DNA of 64,000 nt. It comes from Morchella semilibera. Taxonomy: Eukaryota > Ascomycota > Pezizomycetes > Pezizales > Morchellaceae. The position numbers and the translations under genes are program-made. Of this stretch, positions 12,701 to 24,018 are shown piece by piece (the first letter of the stretch is position 1; each line of letters starts with the position of its first letter). The notes beneath the pieces are model-generated. The model worked only from the letters and a program-made list of their open reading frames with translations. It ran no database searches and had not been told where the DNA came from. The stretch lies in the NCBI GenBank assembly GCA_009192285.1, contig CM018606.1:858081-922080 (forward strand). Direction: 5' to 3'.

Positions 12701-14049
12701 GATCATTTCGTTTTCGACCTTGAACTCCTCCATTTCTTCAAGGTAAGTTTTCATTTCCTTGATTTCTTTTCGAAGTTCAACAAGCTCGGCTTGCTGGGGT
12801 TGATACTTGGCTAATCGCTGTTGTCAGTTCCTTTGTTGCGCAACGGAGTAGCAGTCTTAATTTCATCCAGTATTGACTCTATCCATACCTTGAAGCTTCT
12901 GGATAATCATTTCAAACTTATCTCTTTCGCCTTGTATCCTTTCTAGTGTCTTCAGTTTATCCCTATCTTCAGTCCTTTTCTTCTCCATCACCTTGATTGT
13001 ACTTCTCAAGTCCTCCAACTCCCTTGCCATAGTTGCAGAAATGGCCCCAGCACTGGTAGCGCTGGGCCCAGTTACCAGTGGTGCAGCTACTGGTGATACA
13101 GATGACCCCGCAACCGCCACCTTGGAAGCTGGTTTTTGGCGAACCGGGTGCCAGGGCATTTGATTCCCTTCTTCCCATCCTTGTCTGTGCACCTCGGGGG
13201 TCTTTATCGTCACTTTTTGATCTTCTCATGGCGCTGCCGGTAATATCTGGGGAGCTTCGTTCAGATGACACATTTGATATACTCTGTTTCCGCCCCCCCA
13301 AAACTTGCAACCCACCGGGCTTTAACGACAGACGATTTTGACCGGGTGGTGGCCGAGCAACTGAGCTTCCAGCTGATGAAGCAACCGATGGGGTCCTTGA
13401 CATAGCCGTAGAATTGACCGTAGACTGTCGTCGAGCCTGTGTAACTGGCTTTGGCGCTGCAGTATTAACGGTTTGCTTGCCCCCCAGATGGCCTATTGAA
13501 CCTGCACGTGGCGCAGTATTTCCGGGGTTACGAGGGGCAGGGGTTCCTGTACCTACCCGTCCAACAACAGAGGGTGGTCTGGCAAGTGGTGTACCGGTTC
13601 TTGAGCTTCCAGCACCAGGGGACGGACTTCCAGCTAGCATCTTTGTCGGCGATGCAGGAGCCTACACCTGCACATCAGCTTTCCATCCAGTGCCCCCCTC
13701 TTCTCGTATACGACTGACATACCCTCATACTTAGGGGCCTTCGTTGCGCAAGCCTTGGGGAACCCTGTGCAGGAGTCGCAATTGCGGAGGCCCTCTTCAT
13801 AGCAGGTGGGGTAGGACGCTCTATTAACCTTGGGAAATTCGGTCTCACGAATATCCCCCGATTTGGCGGACAGTTGAAGTACCGCTCCCCTTGAACTGAG
13901 CCATCGTTTTTACCATCCGGGCCTTCCATCTCTACCCCAATCCATTCGCCCGCGGCGAAGAGAGTTTCGCCGACATAGCGGACGATGGCAGCGTAGCCGC
14001 CTACATCAACGTGGTCACCGACGAGGAACGTCTCGGAATTTTCTACCAT
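9701..14049 (-). CDS. Dynactin large subunit (p150Glued / Nip100 / RO-3)
   Basis: The dynein-activating dynactin subunit; it binds microtubules and dynein intermediate chain. Exons read at 14049-13723, 13661-12889, 12810-12015, 11957-10783, 10748-9854 and 9803-9701, giving about 1355 residues. A CAP-Gly domain (residues about 8-72) carries GKNDGSVQGERYFNCPPNRG. A Ser/Pro-rich basic linker, a long coiled coil (from about residue 350), the conserved NLQSDLEDMRASQQITETEA block, the dynactin core and further coiled coil follow, ending GWESLQETMGFT. The phase of exon 2 does not join unless one base is lost at the A5 run near 13137, or unless a 64-base atypical intron (GTGCAC...CCAG, about 13129-13192) is spliced there. 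Both give a good protein; the intron lacks a clear branch site. Confidence 0.9.
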
Positions 14050-16175
14050 GATTTTTGAGCTGGAGCTGACAGAGATTGCCCCCGGTTATTGTCCGAGGGT
14101 GGTAAGTTGATCTTATGGAGGAGGTTCTCTCGGGGGCCCTTCGTTCGATTCCCCTGGAGCTGGAGCTGTGGGGTTAGTTGTTGACAGCGCGGTTTATGAT
14201 AATTTAGTAGGAGAGGCAACCAACCCTAGACCTCGCTAAGCCCTAAACGATCATAGCATTTCGCACTAGGAACACCGGAGATCACTCGTAAAAGTTAGAC
14301 CGTACTTTTTTGATCTTCGAATCTCCCCAACTGAACAGCATATAATCCGCAAATACATGTAATATCTAATCTATGTCAAGTAAAAACCCCTAAGTAAGTA
14401 GTAAGACTACAGGCAAATATCACCCAGTGTAAGACGCCAGCCTCCCTCCGCGGAGGCAGCTTATAACAATTGACTACCAAAAGTTTAATTATTGGTAGCA
14501 AATTATTTTTTGCAGCGTTGGTTAATGTGCAATATTTCAAGTGACACATGCGTACCGAGGCTCGGAAACAATATTTTGATATTAGTATGTTGGCTGTGGA
14601 GCTACCCCTAACCCTATTTATCATAATAGTATGTGCGTATAGATACTTGTAGTCATTCCGCCGCTAGCTTGGGCGGGAGGATAATGTGTCTATCAATTGT
14701 TGAGGAGCGAGTCTTCTCTTACCATCATCAATACTCCATGTATCTAGTGCTATTCTCTCAGGTGAATTTCGTGCGACCCGCTCCGCGCCGTGAGCGGAAT
14801 CGACAGCCCCCCTACAAGCTAAGAATAACAAGGACTTTACAGCTACTCCTTAATCGAGGATTCCACAAACCAGCCCCAGGCAATGTTTAGGCAGGTCACG
14901 AACCTGGCTAGAACTTGTCAGTAGAGTCTGGGGCGGAAAAAGGCTCTTCGTGCTTAGACAAGTGAAAAGCCCCTACCAGACTAGACCGCCGAGCGGGAAA
15001 CAGAAATGGGCAGGTATGTCAGTACGTACCAAAACACTAGGCCGAAAAGCTACACAACATAAACCAAGTGTTTTGAGAACTGACTGTAAACAGGAGAGAC
15101 CTGATTGACGTAGGCCTGGCTATGTATGCCCGGGAGCAACGCATAAATGTAATAACCGAGTGACAGTTCGTGGTGCTTGTCCGCCTCCGTCCTAAAGCGT
15201 AGAAAGCTCTAAGCTAGGATACTCGGTCTTTCGGTTTGTCGGCATAGTTTACGTCTAGCATAATAAGATGAAGTATCTCTTACACGGATCAAATTTGGGG
15301 AGCACCCCTTCGTTCAAGCCGGGGGGATTCCCGCCCGGGCTTGGGACTAACAGTGGTAAGGGGGGAGAGGCGGGGGAGGGAGAGTCCCACCCCGTCCCCA
15401 AAGGCCCAGAATCACAATCCATCACTCGCCCAGCCCAGACAACCCACCGGTTCATATGTTTCTTTCTCTCAGCAACAATATGATTACTTTTATATACAGA
15501 ATTCCGTGTTTCTCTCGGCCCCCCACCCCCCCTCTCCCGCCTCCGTCTTCCCCCCCCGCGGGGGGACCGCTTCTCGCTCGCTCTCCTCCAGGGCCTGCAC
15601 CCGGCATATATGATCCTCTATCGCCGCTGTATATGTATAAGACGCTCTATCTATACACTCGCCCTCTCTATTCCCCTTGCCCCCAACACCGCTCTTGAAC
15701 CGTCCATCCATCCATCCCTATGAACCACCCCAGCAGGAGAACCAACACACAACTCAGAGAAAAGAAGGAAAACCAATATCGGCCAAAAAATCCACCACAC
15801 ACACAGACTATTCCTACCAGATAGAGAAAAAAGAGAAAAAAAAAGAGAAAGAAAAAAAATGCAGACTAATAACGCCCTTAGATGTATCAGAAAGGTACAA
15901 GAAAATGATGCAGAAAATAAAAGAGGGAGAAAAAGAAAATAGACCAATGTAAATACAAGGCTATCACTCAGTCAGTTAGTCCGTCCCTACCCCCCCAGAC
16001 CCAGAATAGAGAAAAAATGGAATAAAAATGATACTACTACTACAACAGACAACCACACATGGATGCACCGGCACACCAGGCCAACATAACAAAAGTTTTA
16101 CAAAAAAAATAAAAAATAAAAAATAAAAAATAAAAAATAAAAGAAAGAAAGTAGAAAAAGAAAAAATGGCCAAGA
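14050..16175. other. Intergenic region, 2.1 kb, no gene seen
   Basis: Upstream of the dynactin gene and downstream of the NIPA gene. It contains one TACATGTA (near 14356), a partial CCGAGTGACAG match to the dispersed repeat near 15155, C-rich runs near 15520-15560 and purine-rich simple sequence near 15825-15940. No convincing coding frame or tRNA. Confidence 0.5.
16102..16141. repeat. TAAAAAA heptamer tandem repeat
   Basis: About five units of a seven-base T-A6 repeat lie just beyond the stop of the NIPA/DUF803 gene, probably in its 3' untranslated region. Confidence 0.75.
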
Positions 16176-17677
16176 TCATCGCGAGACCTCTCCGTCCACC
16201 ACAACAACCTCCCGATTCCCCATCCCAGTCCCGCCATAGTTCCCCAATGTCCCTGCCCCTGCCCCCCTTCCCCCGCCCGGTACTGCTGCCGCCGCGGACT
16301 CCACGTCTTCACCCTTCCCCTTCCACCACCCCAGCTTCCACCAGCCGCCCATTGCATCCTGCGGCCTCTTCATCCGCCGCCCGCTGCCACCCACCCGCGG
16401 GAACATATAGCTCCCCCTCCTCTCGCGCCCCCGCTTTCTCCGCCCAGTCGGCGAGCTAACACTCCTCTGCAGTAGTCCTGTTCTCTCGTCGGCCTCAACC
16501 GCCTCCTCATCTAACAGCTCGCCCCAGATCTCCTCCGCCTGGCTCATCGTGCGCCTCCTCAAGAACCTTGGCGACGCCAGGGTGTCGTCAATTTCGTCGT
16601 CGTCCTCCTCATCATCTGTATCCACGAAAGCGACGCCGGGAGACAGCGCGCTGCCACCTGCTGTCGCAGTCTCCTCCTCGAGGCGCCAGGACAGTGCGAA
16701 CACACCGCTGAGGAGAATGACGGTCCCCAGCGCGATGAAGCATCCGTGCAGGACCGAGAGGCGCGACGCTTGCTGGTAGTAGATGAGCCCGTCGAGGATG
16801 GCGATGATATTGTAGACGCAGAAGACGAGAGGGTAGAGCACGCTCGTGGAGCAGAGCTTCAGTCCGCGGTGGAGGTAGTATAGTTGCGTGAGCGCGAGTG
16901 TTACGAGGCCAACAATGATCATCCATGACTGCCACCTATTAAACTGGTTACTGCGGTCGGCGATGGTCCTGATTAGGAGTTCGACCGCCGACTTTGCGAG
17001 CAGCAAGCAATGCGCGGACAGGATTCCGCTAGGGGAGTTGTTAGCTGCCAGCGCACCTGCAAGCAATCCAAACCCGAGCAAAGCACATACCTCACACAAC
17101 CGTACGCAATCCCCCTCAACATGCGCACCCGCGGCGCGCTCCGCGTCCGGGGCCGCATCACCGCCCACATCTTGACCCCGCCAAGAATCGCCACAACCAT
17201 TAGCGCCGTCGCCGCCATCCATAGTACGAACCCACGGGCCCCCAGGAGCTCCAGAAGCTCATCTAGACTATGCGCGGGCTCCTTCATGGCGCCGAAAGCC
17301 GCAATCAGCGTCGCGCCCATGCACACGAGCAACGTACCGACAAGACTATACCGTGTGAACGGCTCCGCGAGGATCAGGGTCGCACAGATGCTGTTAAAGA
17401 CGAGCCCGGAGGCCTGCAGCGGCGAGAGGATAACCAGTGGCAGCGTCGTGATTTGGATGGACGAGCCAAGAATATTGGACACTATGAATAGGAGGATTCC
17501 TATTTGCCATCGGCGCCGGCGATGGGGTGGGCGCTTGTGAGTGTGCGGGAGGGCATCTTCGAGGAGGTGGGACTTGCGCTGGAGGGTCAGACCAAGGGAT
17601 TGAATGCTGGTGCTGAGAACGCCGACGCTAACGCCGATGGTGAGTTGGGCGCCTGGGGAGAGGTCGGCGAGACCCAT
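16176..17677 (-). CDS. NIPA/DUF803 family magnesium transporter-like membrane protein
   Basis: NIPA proteins are nine-span carriers of the drug/metabolite transporter fold and move Mg2+ in animals. Exon 1 (17677-17091) begins MGLADLSPGAQLTIGVSVGV and includes the family blocks LSTSIQSLGLTLQRKSH and PLVILSPLQASGLVFNSICA. Exon 2 (17028-16176) resumes SGILSAHCLLLAKSAVELL and encodes the remaining spans, then an acidic stretch (DTDDEEDDDEIDD) and a long cytosolic Arg/Gly-rich tail. The 62-base intron (GTATGT...CCTAG) was chosen because it restores the family motif GISGILSAH; an earlier CAG gives a stop. Length is 479 residues. GC-rich codon use. The Mg2+ substrate is taken from the family. Confidence 0.88.
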
Positions 17678-18371
17678 GGGAGAAGCTGTGATATTATTTG
17701 TGGTGTGGTGGTTGTAGTTGGTGGGTGTGGTGGGGGGGATGTGGTGTGTGGAGTGGGTGGGTGGCTACGCGGATAGGTACAGGTATGTAGATATATGGGG
17801 GGCGGGGTATATCTATGTATCTATGTGTGGTGTGTGTGTGTGTGGTGGTGTTGTTGTTGTTTAAAAGCGAAGGACCCAGCGGATGTATATAACTGATACG
17901 TGATATACGTATGTATTGTATGTAGTGTAGCAGGAACAGGAGCAGTAGTAGTAACAGAGGTGGTAGTAGAAGTAGTAGTACTGAGGTCAGGTAAGTTGTA
18001 CCCAAAATATTTGATGAAGGAGAGTGCAGTGAAAAGCAAGGAAACGATGGTCTCGTGAGGGGAAGAGGAAGGAGGGGAAGGGGTTGATGATGGTGATGAT
18101 GACGGTGTAGGTGCTGGTGCTGGGTGTCAGTAGTGTTAGTGTAGCAAGCAAGCAGCAAGTTGTAGGCAGGCAGGTCACAATCTGCTGCTAACTAGAGAAG
18201 TAGTAGTGTAGTAGTTTTTTTGTAGTAAGCTGCCGCCACTTCTGCTGCTGCTGCTCCGAGGTTGACGAGGATCTTCCAGCTAAGGTGAGGTTGTATGTAT
18301 GTATATGTAATTATAGGGTCACGATCAATCATGCAGCGGAACAAGCAGCGGGGAGATCGAGAAAGGGAAAG

Positions 18372-18377
<6 letters not shown>

Positions 18378-18413
<36 letters not shown>
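18378..18413. repeat. GA dinucleotide microsatellite
   Basis: About 18 uninterrupted GA units, preceded by GAAA repeats. Followed at about 18478-18510 by GACA tetranucleotide repeats. Confidence 0.9.
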
Positions 18414-18416
<3 letters not shown>

Positions 18417-18477
18417 CGGAGAAGAAAGAGATGCAGTAGTGATAGTAGTAGTAGTAGTAGTAGTAATATTAGTTAAG

Positions 18478-18510
18478 AGAGACAGACAGACAAACAGACA
18501 GACAGACAAG
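18478..18510. repeat. GACA tetranucleotide microsatellite
   Basis: About eight GACA units with one AACA variant, next to a CGG-rich triplet stretch. Confidence 0.8.
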
Positions 18511-18611
18511 CGGCGGCGGCGGGCGAACTTTCCCCTTTTACTTCGCATGGGGAACCATTAGTGGACGGTACATGATGCATCCCAACATCCATAGGGCAGA
18601 GAAGCAGGGTA

Positions 18612-19140
18612 AGGGTACATGTATGTAAATACATGTAAATAAATACATGTAAATACATGTACATGTAAACACATGCAGTATGTAATGTACATGTATGTAG
18701 CTGAGAGACAGAGAGTAAAAGAAAAGCTAATTCACCGAGCTCTGTTGATTACATATGGGGCGTGCTACAACAAAATTAGACAAAGTAAACATTTGATGTT
18801 AGATATGATTTTATTTTTAGTGTTGCTTTACCAAAATGAAAAGATGCAGCCATTCCTTTCTGGCATCCTTCCACTACATGTATACATGTATTCACAGGAA
18901 TCTACATGTATTTACCAGAGTACGTAGCTCTTATAAAACTTCTTTGTAGATTCATTAATAAACCATATCACTAACCCCAAACAAACAAGAACAGCAATAA
19001 GTCAATAATTTCTATTTCATCTAACTTTCCATCATACATGTACTTACATGTACATGTACATGTAGTTATGGGGCTAAGCGAAGGCAAGAGTGAAGCGGGC
19101 CAAGGTACACGAGGCGAGACAATACATGTAGTTACATGTA
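18612..19140. repeat. Dense cluster of TACATGTA palindromes
   Basis: About fifteen exact TACATGTA octamers by eye within roughly 530 bases, several overlapping as TACATGTACATGTA or spaced by short AAA linkers. The first group (18612-18670) looks like an imperfect tandem array; the later ones (18685, 18876-18905, 19034-19065, 19123-19140) are scattered. The cluster ends about 265 bases upstream of the SAM-FunK1 start codon. An octamer is expected about once in 65 kb of random DNA. Confidence 0.75.
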
Positions 19141-19405
19141 GGGACGAAAACAAGATATAATAAAGGCACGGAACGAAGGACTAAATAAAGACTAGCCGAC
19201 TGCGCTCAAACACTGGCCACATCATGCGCCACAATATACAATTCGCCACAACACTTGCCACAATCCAACATGAAGTCGATGACTCATCCACCATCACCTC
19301 TCTCCATTGTCCCGATCATCCCGCCTCTCTTCCTGTAGCCTCCTGCTTCTGCTCCTGCTCGTGCCGCCGCCTCAACTCAGCTCCGCCCCCTTCACCGCAA
19401 CAACG

Positions 19406-21817
19406 ATGGTGGCACCTGGATCTAGGGAAAGACTGAAGGTCCCCTCTCAGCTCCCAGAAGACGTTTGGGATTGGGGTGAGGATGATATTAAGGTGTTTTT
19501 AATGGAAAATAGAACAAAGCACCGGCTCAAAGAGGAGGACATCGAAACTTTCAAAACGAAGGGTATCGGTGGTACATTGTTGTTTAACGTGACGGCCAAA
19601 GAGCTTGAGGATCTTGGATTGAGTTTTGTACCAGCAAAGCAGATTGTACAGCTCTTTCGCCTTCTCAAGGAGGCCAAAGAGCCCGAGCCTGGTAAGTGAG
19701 ACTCGGATTTCGTTTTCTAACTACGGATAGTTAAATCTGATTCGCTCACTGATCCTGATTCTGAAATATCAGTTTTGCGGCATGTTGAGGGGGAGGATAT
19801 CTCTACTCTTCAGCCAATTCCTATCAATAGGACGAGGGTAGATGATGGCTGTAGCAACCGAAGCCCTATTGATAAAAATTTGGCAAGTACAGACCTCGCC
19901 CCGCATACAGACCTTTTTTTCGGCACTGCATCAGTCTGCAACACCCGCGAGAAGTTAAACGAATGCATGGATAAAATGATTATGGCTGAAATGAACGAAA
20001 TTTACCGCGACGTTCCCAACTTGTTCGCAGAGTATTTTGAAGCGGTAAAAGGATTACCAGACCTTGCACGCTTAGTTTATCAGCGGTGCGGGGACGAATG
20101 CCATACACAAGAAGGGGGCTGGCGGGATTTTCCGGCTGTTTGTTCAGAAGATCGTGTTATAGAGTGGATTCGCAAAGAATTGAGTCGGTTTGTCCGGTTT
20201 GCGCGTGAAGAATTCACGCGGAACAAGGCACTCTACGAAGGCATTGACATCACTACATTAGATTCACGCGAGCTTATATCGAGCACGAAAATTGGGGTTA
20301 AAGGGTCGACCGCTCAGCGGAAATTGGACATTGGAGTTGCCTCGGCTAAAAATCCCAGCTGGAAAGAAATCCTGGTTCCTGGTGAACTGAAGGAAGCCGA
20401 TCATCACCACTTGAAGCCGAAAACATGGTACGACTTAGCAAAGTATGTGCGCGAGGTATATGCTTTGCAGGATTCTCGGCGGTTTTGCCATGCTTTCACG
20501 ATTTGCGGTAGCCTGATGACGATCTGGTTGTTTGACCGCGGTACCGTGTATTCAGCGCCAGCTTTTAACGTCAATGAGGATGGATTAAAGTTTGTAACCA
20601 CGATGTTAGGATATCTTTTAATGGATTACAACGATTTGGGCTTCGATACGACCATCGTTTCGAAAGACAACGAAAGATATGTGTCTGTGACGCAGGGTGG
20701 AAATAAGGAGCATTTTTTGCTTGGGGACCTAATGTTCCGGCAGAAGGGCATTATCGCACGTGGCACCACTTGTTGGAGAGCAACACTAAATGGCGAGGCG
20801 TATGTGGTAAAGGATTCATGGCAAAATGGCGGGAATGATGATGAAGGTGCGCTTCTCATGGAAGTCACCAACGCGAACCTTTCCAATGTTGCACTGTGCT
20901 ATCTTCACGAAACAGTGTACATAAACGGAACACCAGATGACCTTCGTGGTGTGAGAAGGGGGATGGATTTACAGGGTCTCCAGCCATGGCATCCACCCAT
21001 GAATAGTAATGGATATAAGGCGTTCAAGAGCCAGAGTGTTTCATCGTCCTCTTTGTCCAGCCGGTTTGCTTCTTTCGGCCTTAACGAACCAGTACCGGAG
21101 CGGTCACAAGCCCTTGTCATGACAGAAGCTCGAAACTCGCACAAATTGCTTCGGAACAAGATCCACAAGCGTATCATTATGCATGGATGTGGGAAACGGC
21201 TGTATGAGGCGAAGACCAGGGTTGGGGTGCTCAAAGGCCTGATTGGAGGGATCTCCGGTCATCAACAATTGCTTGGGATAGATATCTTGCACAGAGACAT
21301 TTCGATAGGAAACGTCCTAATTCGAGATGATGAAAGCAAGGGGTTCCTTATCGACCTGGATCACGCCATCAAGATCAACCGGACTGAGAACTCGGGAGTG
21401 GTGCATCGTGCCGGTACTAAAGTGTTTATATCCATTGGATTACTTTGGGGTGGTTCACATAGTTTTATGGACGATCTCGAATCCTTTTTTTGGCTTCTTT
21501 ACTGGATATGCGTCCACTACAAGGGGCCTGGTGAAGAGTCTGGGCGCTATTCGAACCTTGAGGACTGGAACTACCAATCAGCGACGCAGCTAGCGACAAG
21601 CAAAACCGGGATTATTGCTATTGAGAATGTATTCGTTAGTAAACATTGCTCAGATATCACCCCGTACTTTCGGCCACTGGTTCCTTGTCTGATCAAGTTG
21701 AGGCGGGAAGTGTTTCCGGGGGGTTCTAATTGGGTAACAGAAGATCGCCAACTGTATGATCGGATGAAAAACGTTTTGCTCGAGGCGATGGAGGATCTGA
21801 AAGTAAATGCGATGTAG
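19406..21817 (+). CDS. SAM-like domain fused to FunK1 fungal protein kinase
   Basis: Exon 1 (19406-19691) encodes a SAM-like fold at about residues 15-93: LPEDVWDWGEDDIKVFLMEN, then GIGGTLLFNVTAKELEDLGL and a final helix. Exon 2 (19773-21817) encodes a FunK1-type kinase; total 776 residues. Catalytic features are kept: Lys442 in AYVVKDSW, the loop LHRDISIGNVLI (Asp604) and LIDLDHAI (Asp623, in DLD rather than DFG). FunK1 kinases are expanded in multicellular fungi; their substrates are unknown. The intron has donor GTAAGT and acceptor TATCAG. An in-frame ATG is lacking upstream of 19406. The header suggests recruitment through SAM contacts. The gene sits between two housekeeping genes and beside the TACATGTA cluster. 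Confidence 0.85.
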
Positions 21818-23083
21818 CCTCCTTTGATTGCCGTTATGACGTATGTGGTCTTTTTTTTTTCTTCCCCCCTATGGTGTCGTTGAGCATATGAGATTTCTGT
21901 ATAATGGATAGTCTCGTCCCAGCCTGTCACAGGGTACAGAGCAACAACACCACAGGCTGGGCACGAGACTATATAATGGATGACTTCCCGTGAAAATTTA
22001 GATTCCAGAATCTGAATTAGAATAGAGGGGGGAAGGGGTCGGTTCAGATTCCTAAACTTCAGAAACCTGGAAAGCAGCAATATATTGGTTGCTCGTGAGC
22101 CTTGCTAGAAAATCTAGGATCTAAATTTTCTACGGGTAGGGGCTTTAGGTTTTTTCGACAAAAAAAAGAAGCGATGTAGATGAGCAATTAATAGTAATAG
22201 TAATAAAAATTGGGCAATCCTTACACTAAAGTGGCCAGAGATTTTTTTTTCTTTTTTGCAAAGATATTGTATCGTAAAAAACCACCAACCGAGCGTCCCA
22301 AAAGTTTTCGTGTAGCAACGGGCTCTCCACTAAAATATTTTATTACACCTTAACCACTTCTATTTACAAATTCAAAAATGTGCAAAGGGCTTCTCCCAAG
22401 GGTCAAAATATTTTATCTCTGTTCACCGCTATAATTAATTGTGTTGTGGTTCTACACTTGGAACCTGGTTCCACCTAGTTTGGGTGGTAATTGGCCCTTT
22501 CACAAGAGCTTTTGGGTAGGGACTTTACAAAGAGACACTTATCCGCCCCCTCTAGGTACTCCATGTTGCTTCTCCGCAAAATAAATAAACAACCTTGTGT
22601 GATCATGCACACCACACACTCCCTCCGCAAAAATACTCCTAGACACATCCGTGAGCGAGCTCGTTCCCAAAGCGATCAAGTGGACAAATAAAGAACTTCC
22701 ACCAATATACATACAACTCTCTCGCAACCCATCGGTTACCCCTTTCATCTATTGGGGAGGCTCCAAGGGGCGTTTTTAGTAGCAAAAGCCCCCAGCCGTT
22801 GCATTGTCCACTTACAGCTAGTGGAGCCTCCCGCCGTATCGTCGTCACCGTCACTGACTGGCTGGAGCTCCGCAGACAGACAGCATGCAACAACAACCAC
22901 AACCTGGACACTGACAAGACAACCCACCACCACCAACCCCCCCCCGCCTTTCGTGTCTAATCTTCAAATCACCACTCTCACCCCTCGTCATCGACTTTCG
23001 ATACCCTTCATCGCAGCTACACCTTTTGCTGCTTGTACAGAACCCGTTCCTCGCGTAGTTAATCGTCCTTAAGAGCCTTCACA
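21818..23083. other. Intergenic region downstream of FunK1 gene
   Basis: 3' flank of the kinase gene and upstream region of vma4. It holds the foldback near 21900-21981 and AT-rich DNA at 22130-22450. The 170 bases before vma4 are C/A-rich and probably hold its promoter and leader. No supported gene. Confidence 0.5.
21900..21981. repeat. Small foldback element with flanking direct repeats
   Basis: Inverted arms at 21909-21927 (TAGTCTCGTCCCAGCCTGT) and 21952-21971 pair over about 19 bases with one extra base, around a 24-base loop. The direct repeat TATAATGGAT is present on both sides (21900-21909 and 21972-21981), partly within the arms. The 15-mer CTGGGCACGAGACTA of the right arm recurs at 32773-32787. 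The form is like a very short MITE; it could also be a transcript terminator hairpin in the 3' untranslated region of the kinase gene. Confidence 0.55.
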
Positions 23084-24018
23084 ATGGCCCACGCACTTAG
23101 TGATGACCAGGTTAGTGGATCTACAATTATCACCACCGTAGCTCCCGTAGTCCACCATCTCCCCACCCTCTAGATAGCTCTCTCTGCCGCCTACATAGCT
23201 ACTCCTCTTCATACCCCCCCCCCCCAAAGCACCGCAACTCCATCCATTATGCAAAACCAGAAAAAGATAGAAACCCCCGCACTCACACTCCCTCTCCCAC
23301 ACAGGTCGCCGGCGAGCTCAAGAAGATGGTAGCCTTCATCAAGCAGGAAGCGCTCGAGAAAGCCCGCGAGATTGAGATCAAAGCCGACGAGGAATTCGCC
23401 ATTGAAAAGAGTCGTCTCGTGCGTGCCGAGACGGCCGCTATCGACACCCAGTACGAGCGTAAATACAAGCAGGCATCGCTCGCGCAGCAAATTTCCAAGA
23501 GCACAGTGACGAACAAGACGCGTCTCAAGGTACTATCTGCCCGCCAGGCCCTGTTGGACGAGATATTTGAGGACGCCAGAGCGAAGCTCAGTGATATCAG
23601 TGGGAACCATGAAAGGTACGAGGAGGTGCTGGTCAATCTGGTGCTGGAGGGGCTCTTTGCATTGAATGAGCCGAGAGTGGAGCTTAGGTGTAGGAGCTGC
23701 GATAAGGATATTGTGGGGAGAGCTGTGGAGAAGGCGAAGCAAACGTTCGTGGGGATGACTAAGGAAGAGGTAGCAGTTGCCATTGACGAAGACAGGCCGC
23801 TGCCAGAGGGATCGTGAGTTTCCCGCCTTATTACTCCTATTGGCTCTTTAACTGACGGCATCTCTAGCCATGGCGGTGTCTGGATCATTGGGGGAAATGG
23901 CAAGATCTCAATTGACAACACCCTCGAGCAGCGCCTCAAACTCCTCGAAACCGAAGCCTTGCCCGCTGTCCGCTCCACCGTATTCGGCGCCAACCCCAAC
24001 CGCAGGTTCTACGACTAA
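23084..24018 (+). CDS. vma4: V-type proton ATPase subunit E
   Basis: Peripheral-stalk subunit of the vacuolar H+-ATPase V1 sector. Exons 23084-23110, 23305-23813 and 23868-24018 give 228 residues, the normal family length. It starts MAHALSDDQVAGELKKMVAF and continues through the family block IKQEALEKAREIEIKADEEF, a long helix (ERKYKQASLAQQISKSTVTN), RLKVLSARQ, then HGGVWIIGGNGKISIDNTLE and FGANPNRRFYD at the end. The nine-codon first exon and 194-base first intron (longest read in this window) are supported by donor GTTAGT and acceptor CACACAG; intron 2 uses GTGAGT and TCTCTAG. Confidence 0.95.

Larger units (their letters stand above)
17678..19405. other. Divergent intergenic region rich in simple repeats
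   Basis: Upstream of the NIPA gene (minus) and the SAM-FunK1 gene (plus). It is built largely of simple repeats: TG runs near 17825-17845, GTA/TAG runs near 17945-17985 and 18440-18465, GA and GACA tracts, and the TACATGTA cluster. No supported gene. Confidence 0.6.
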
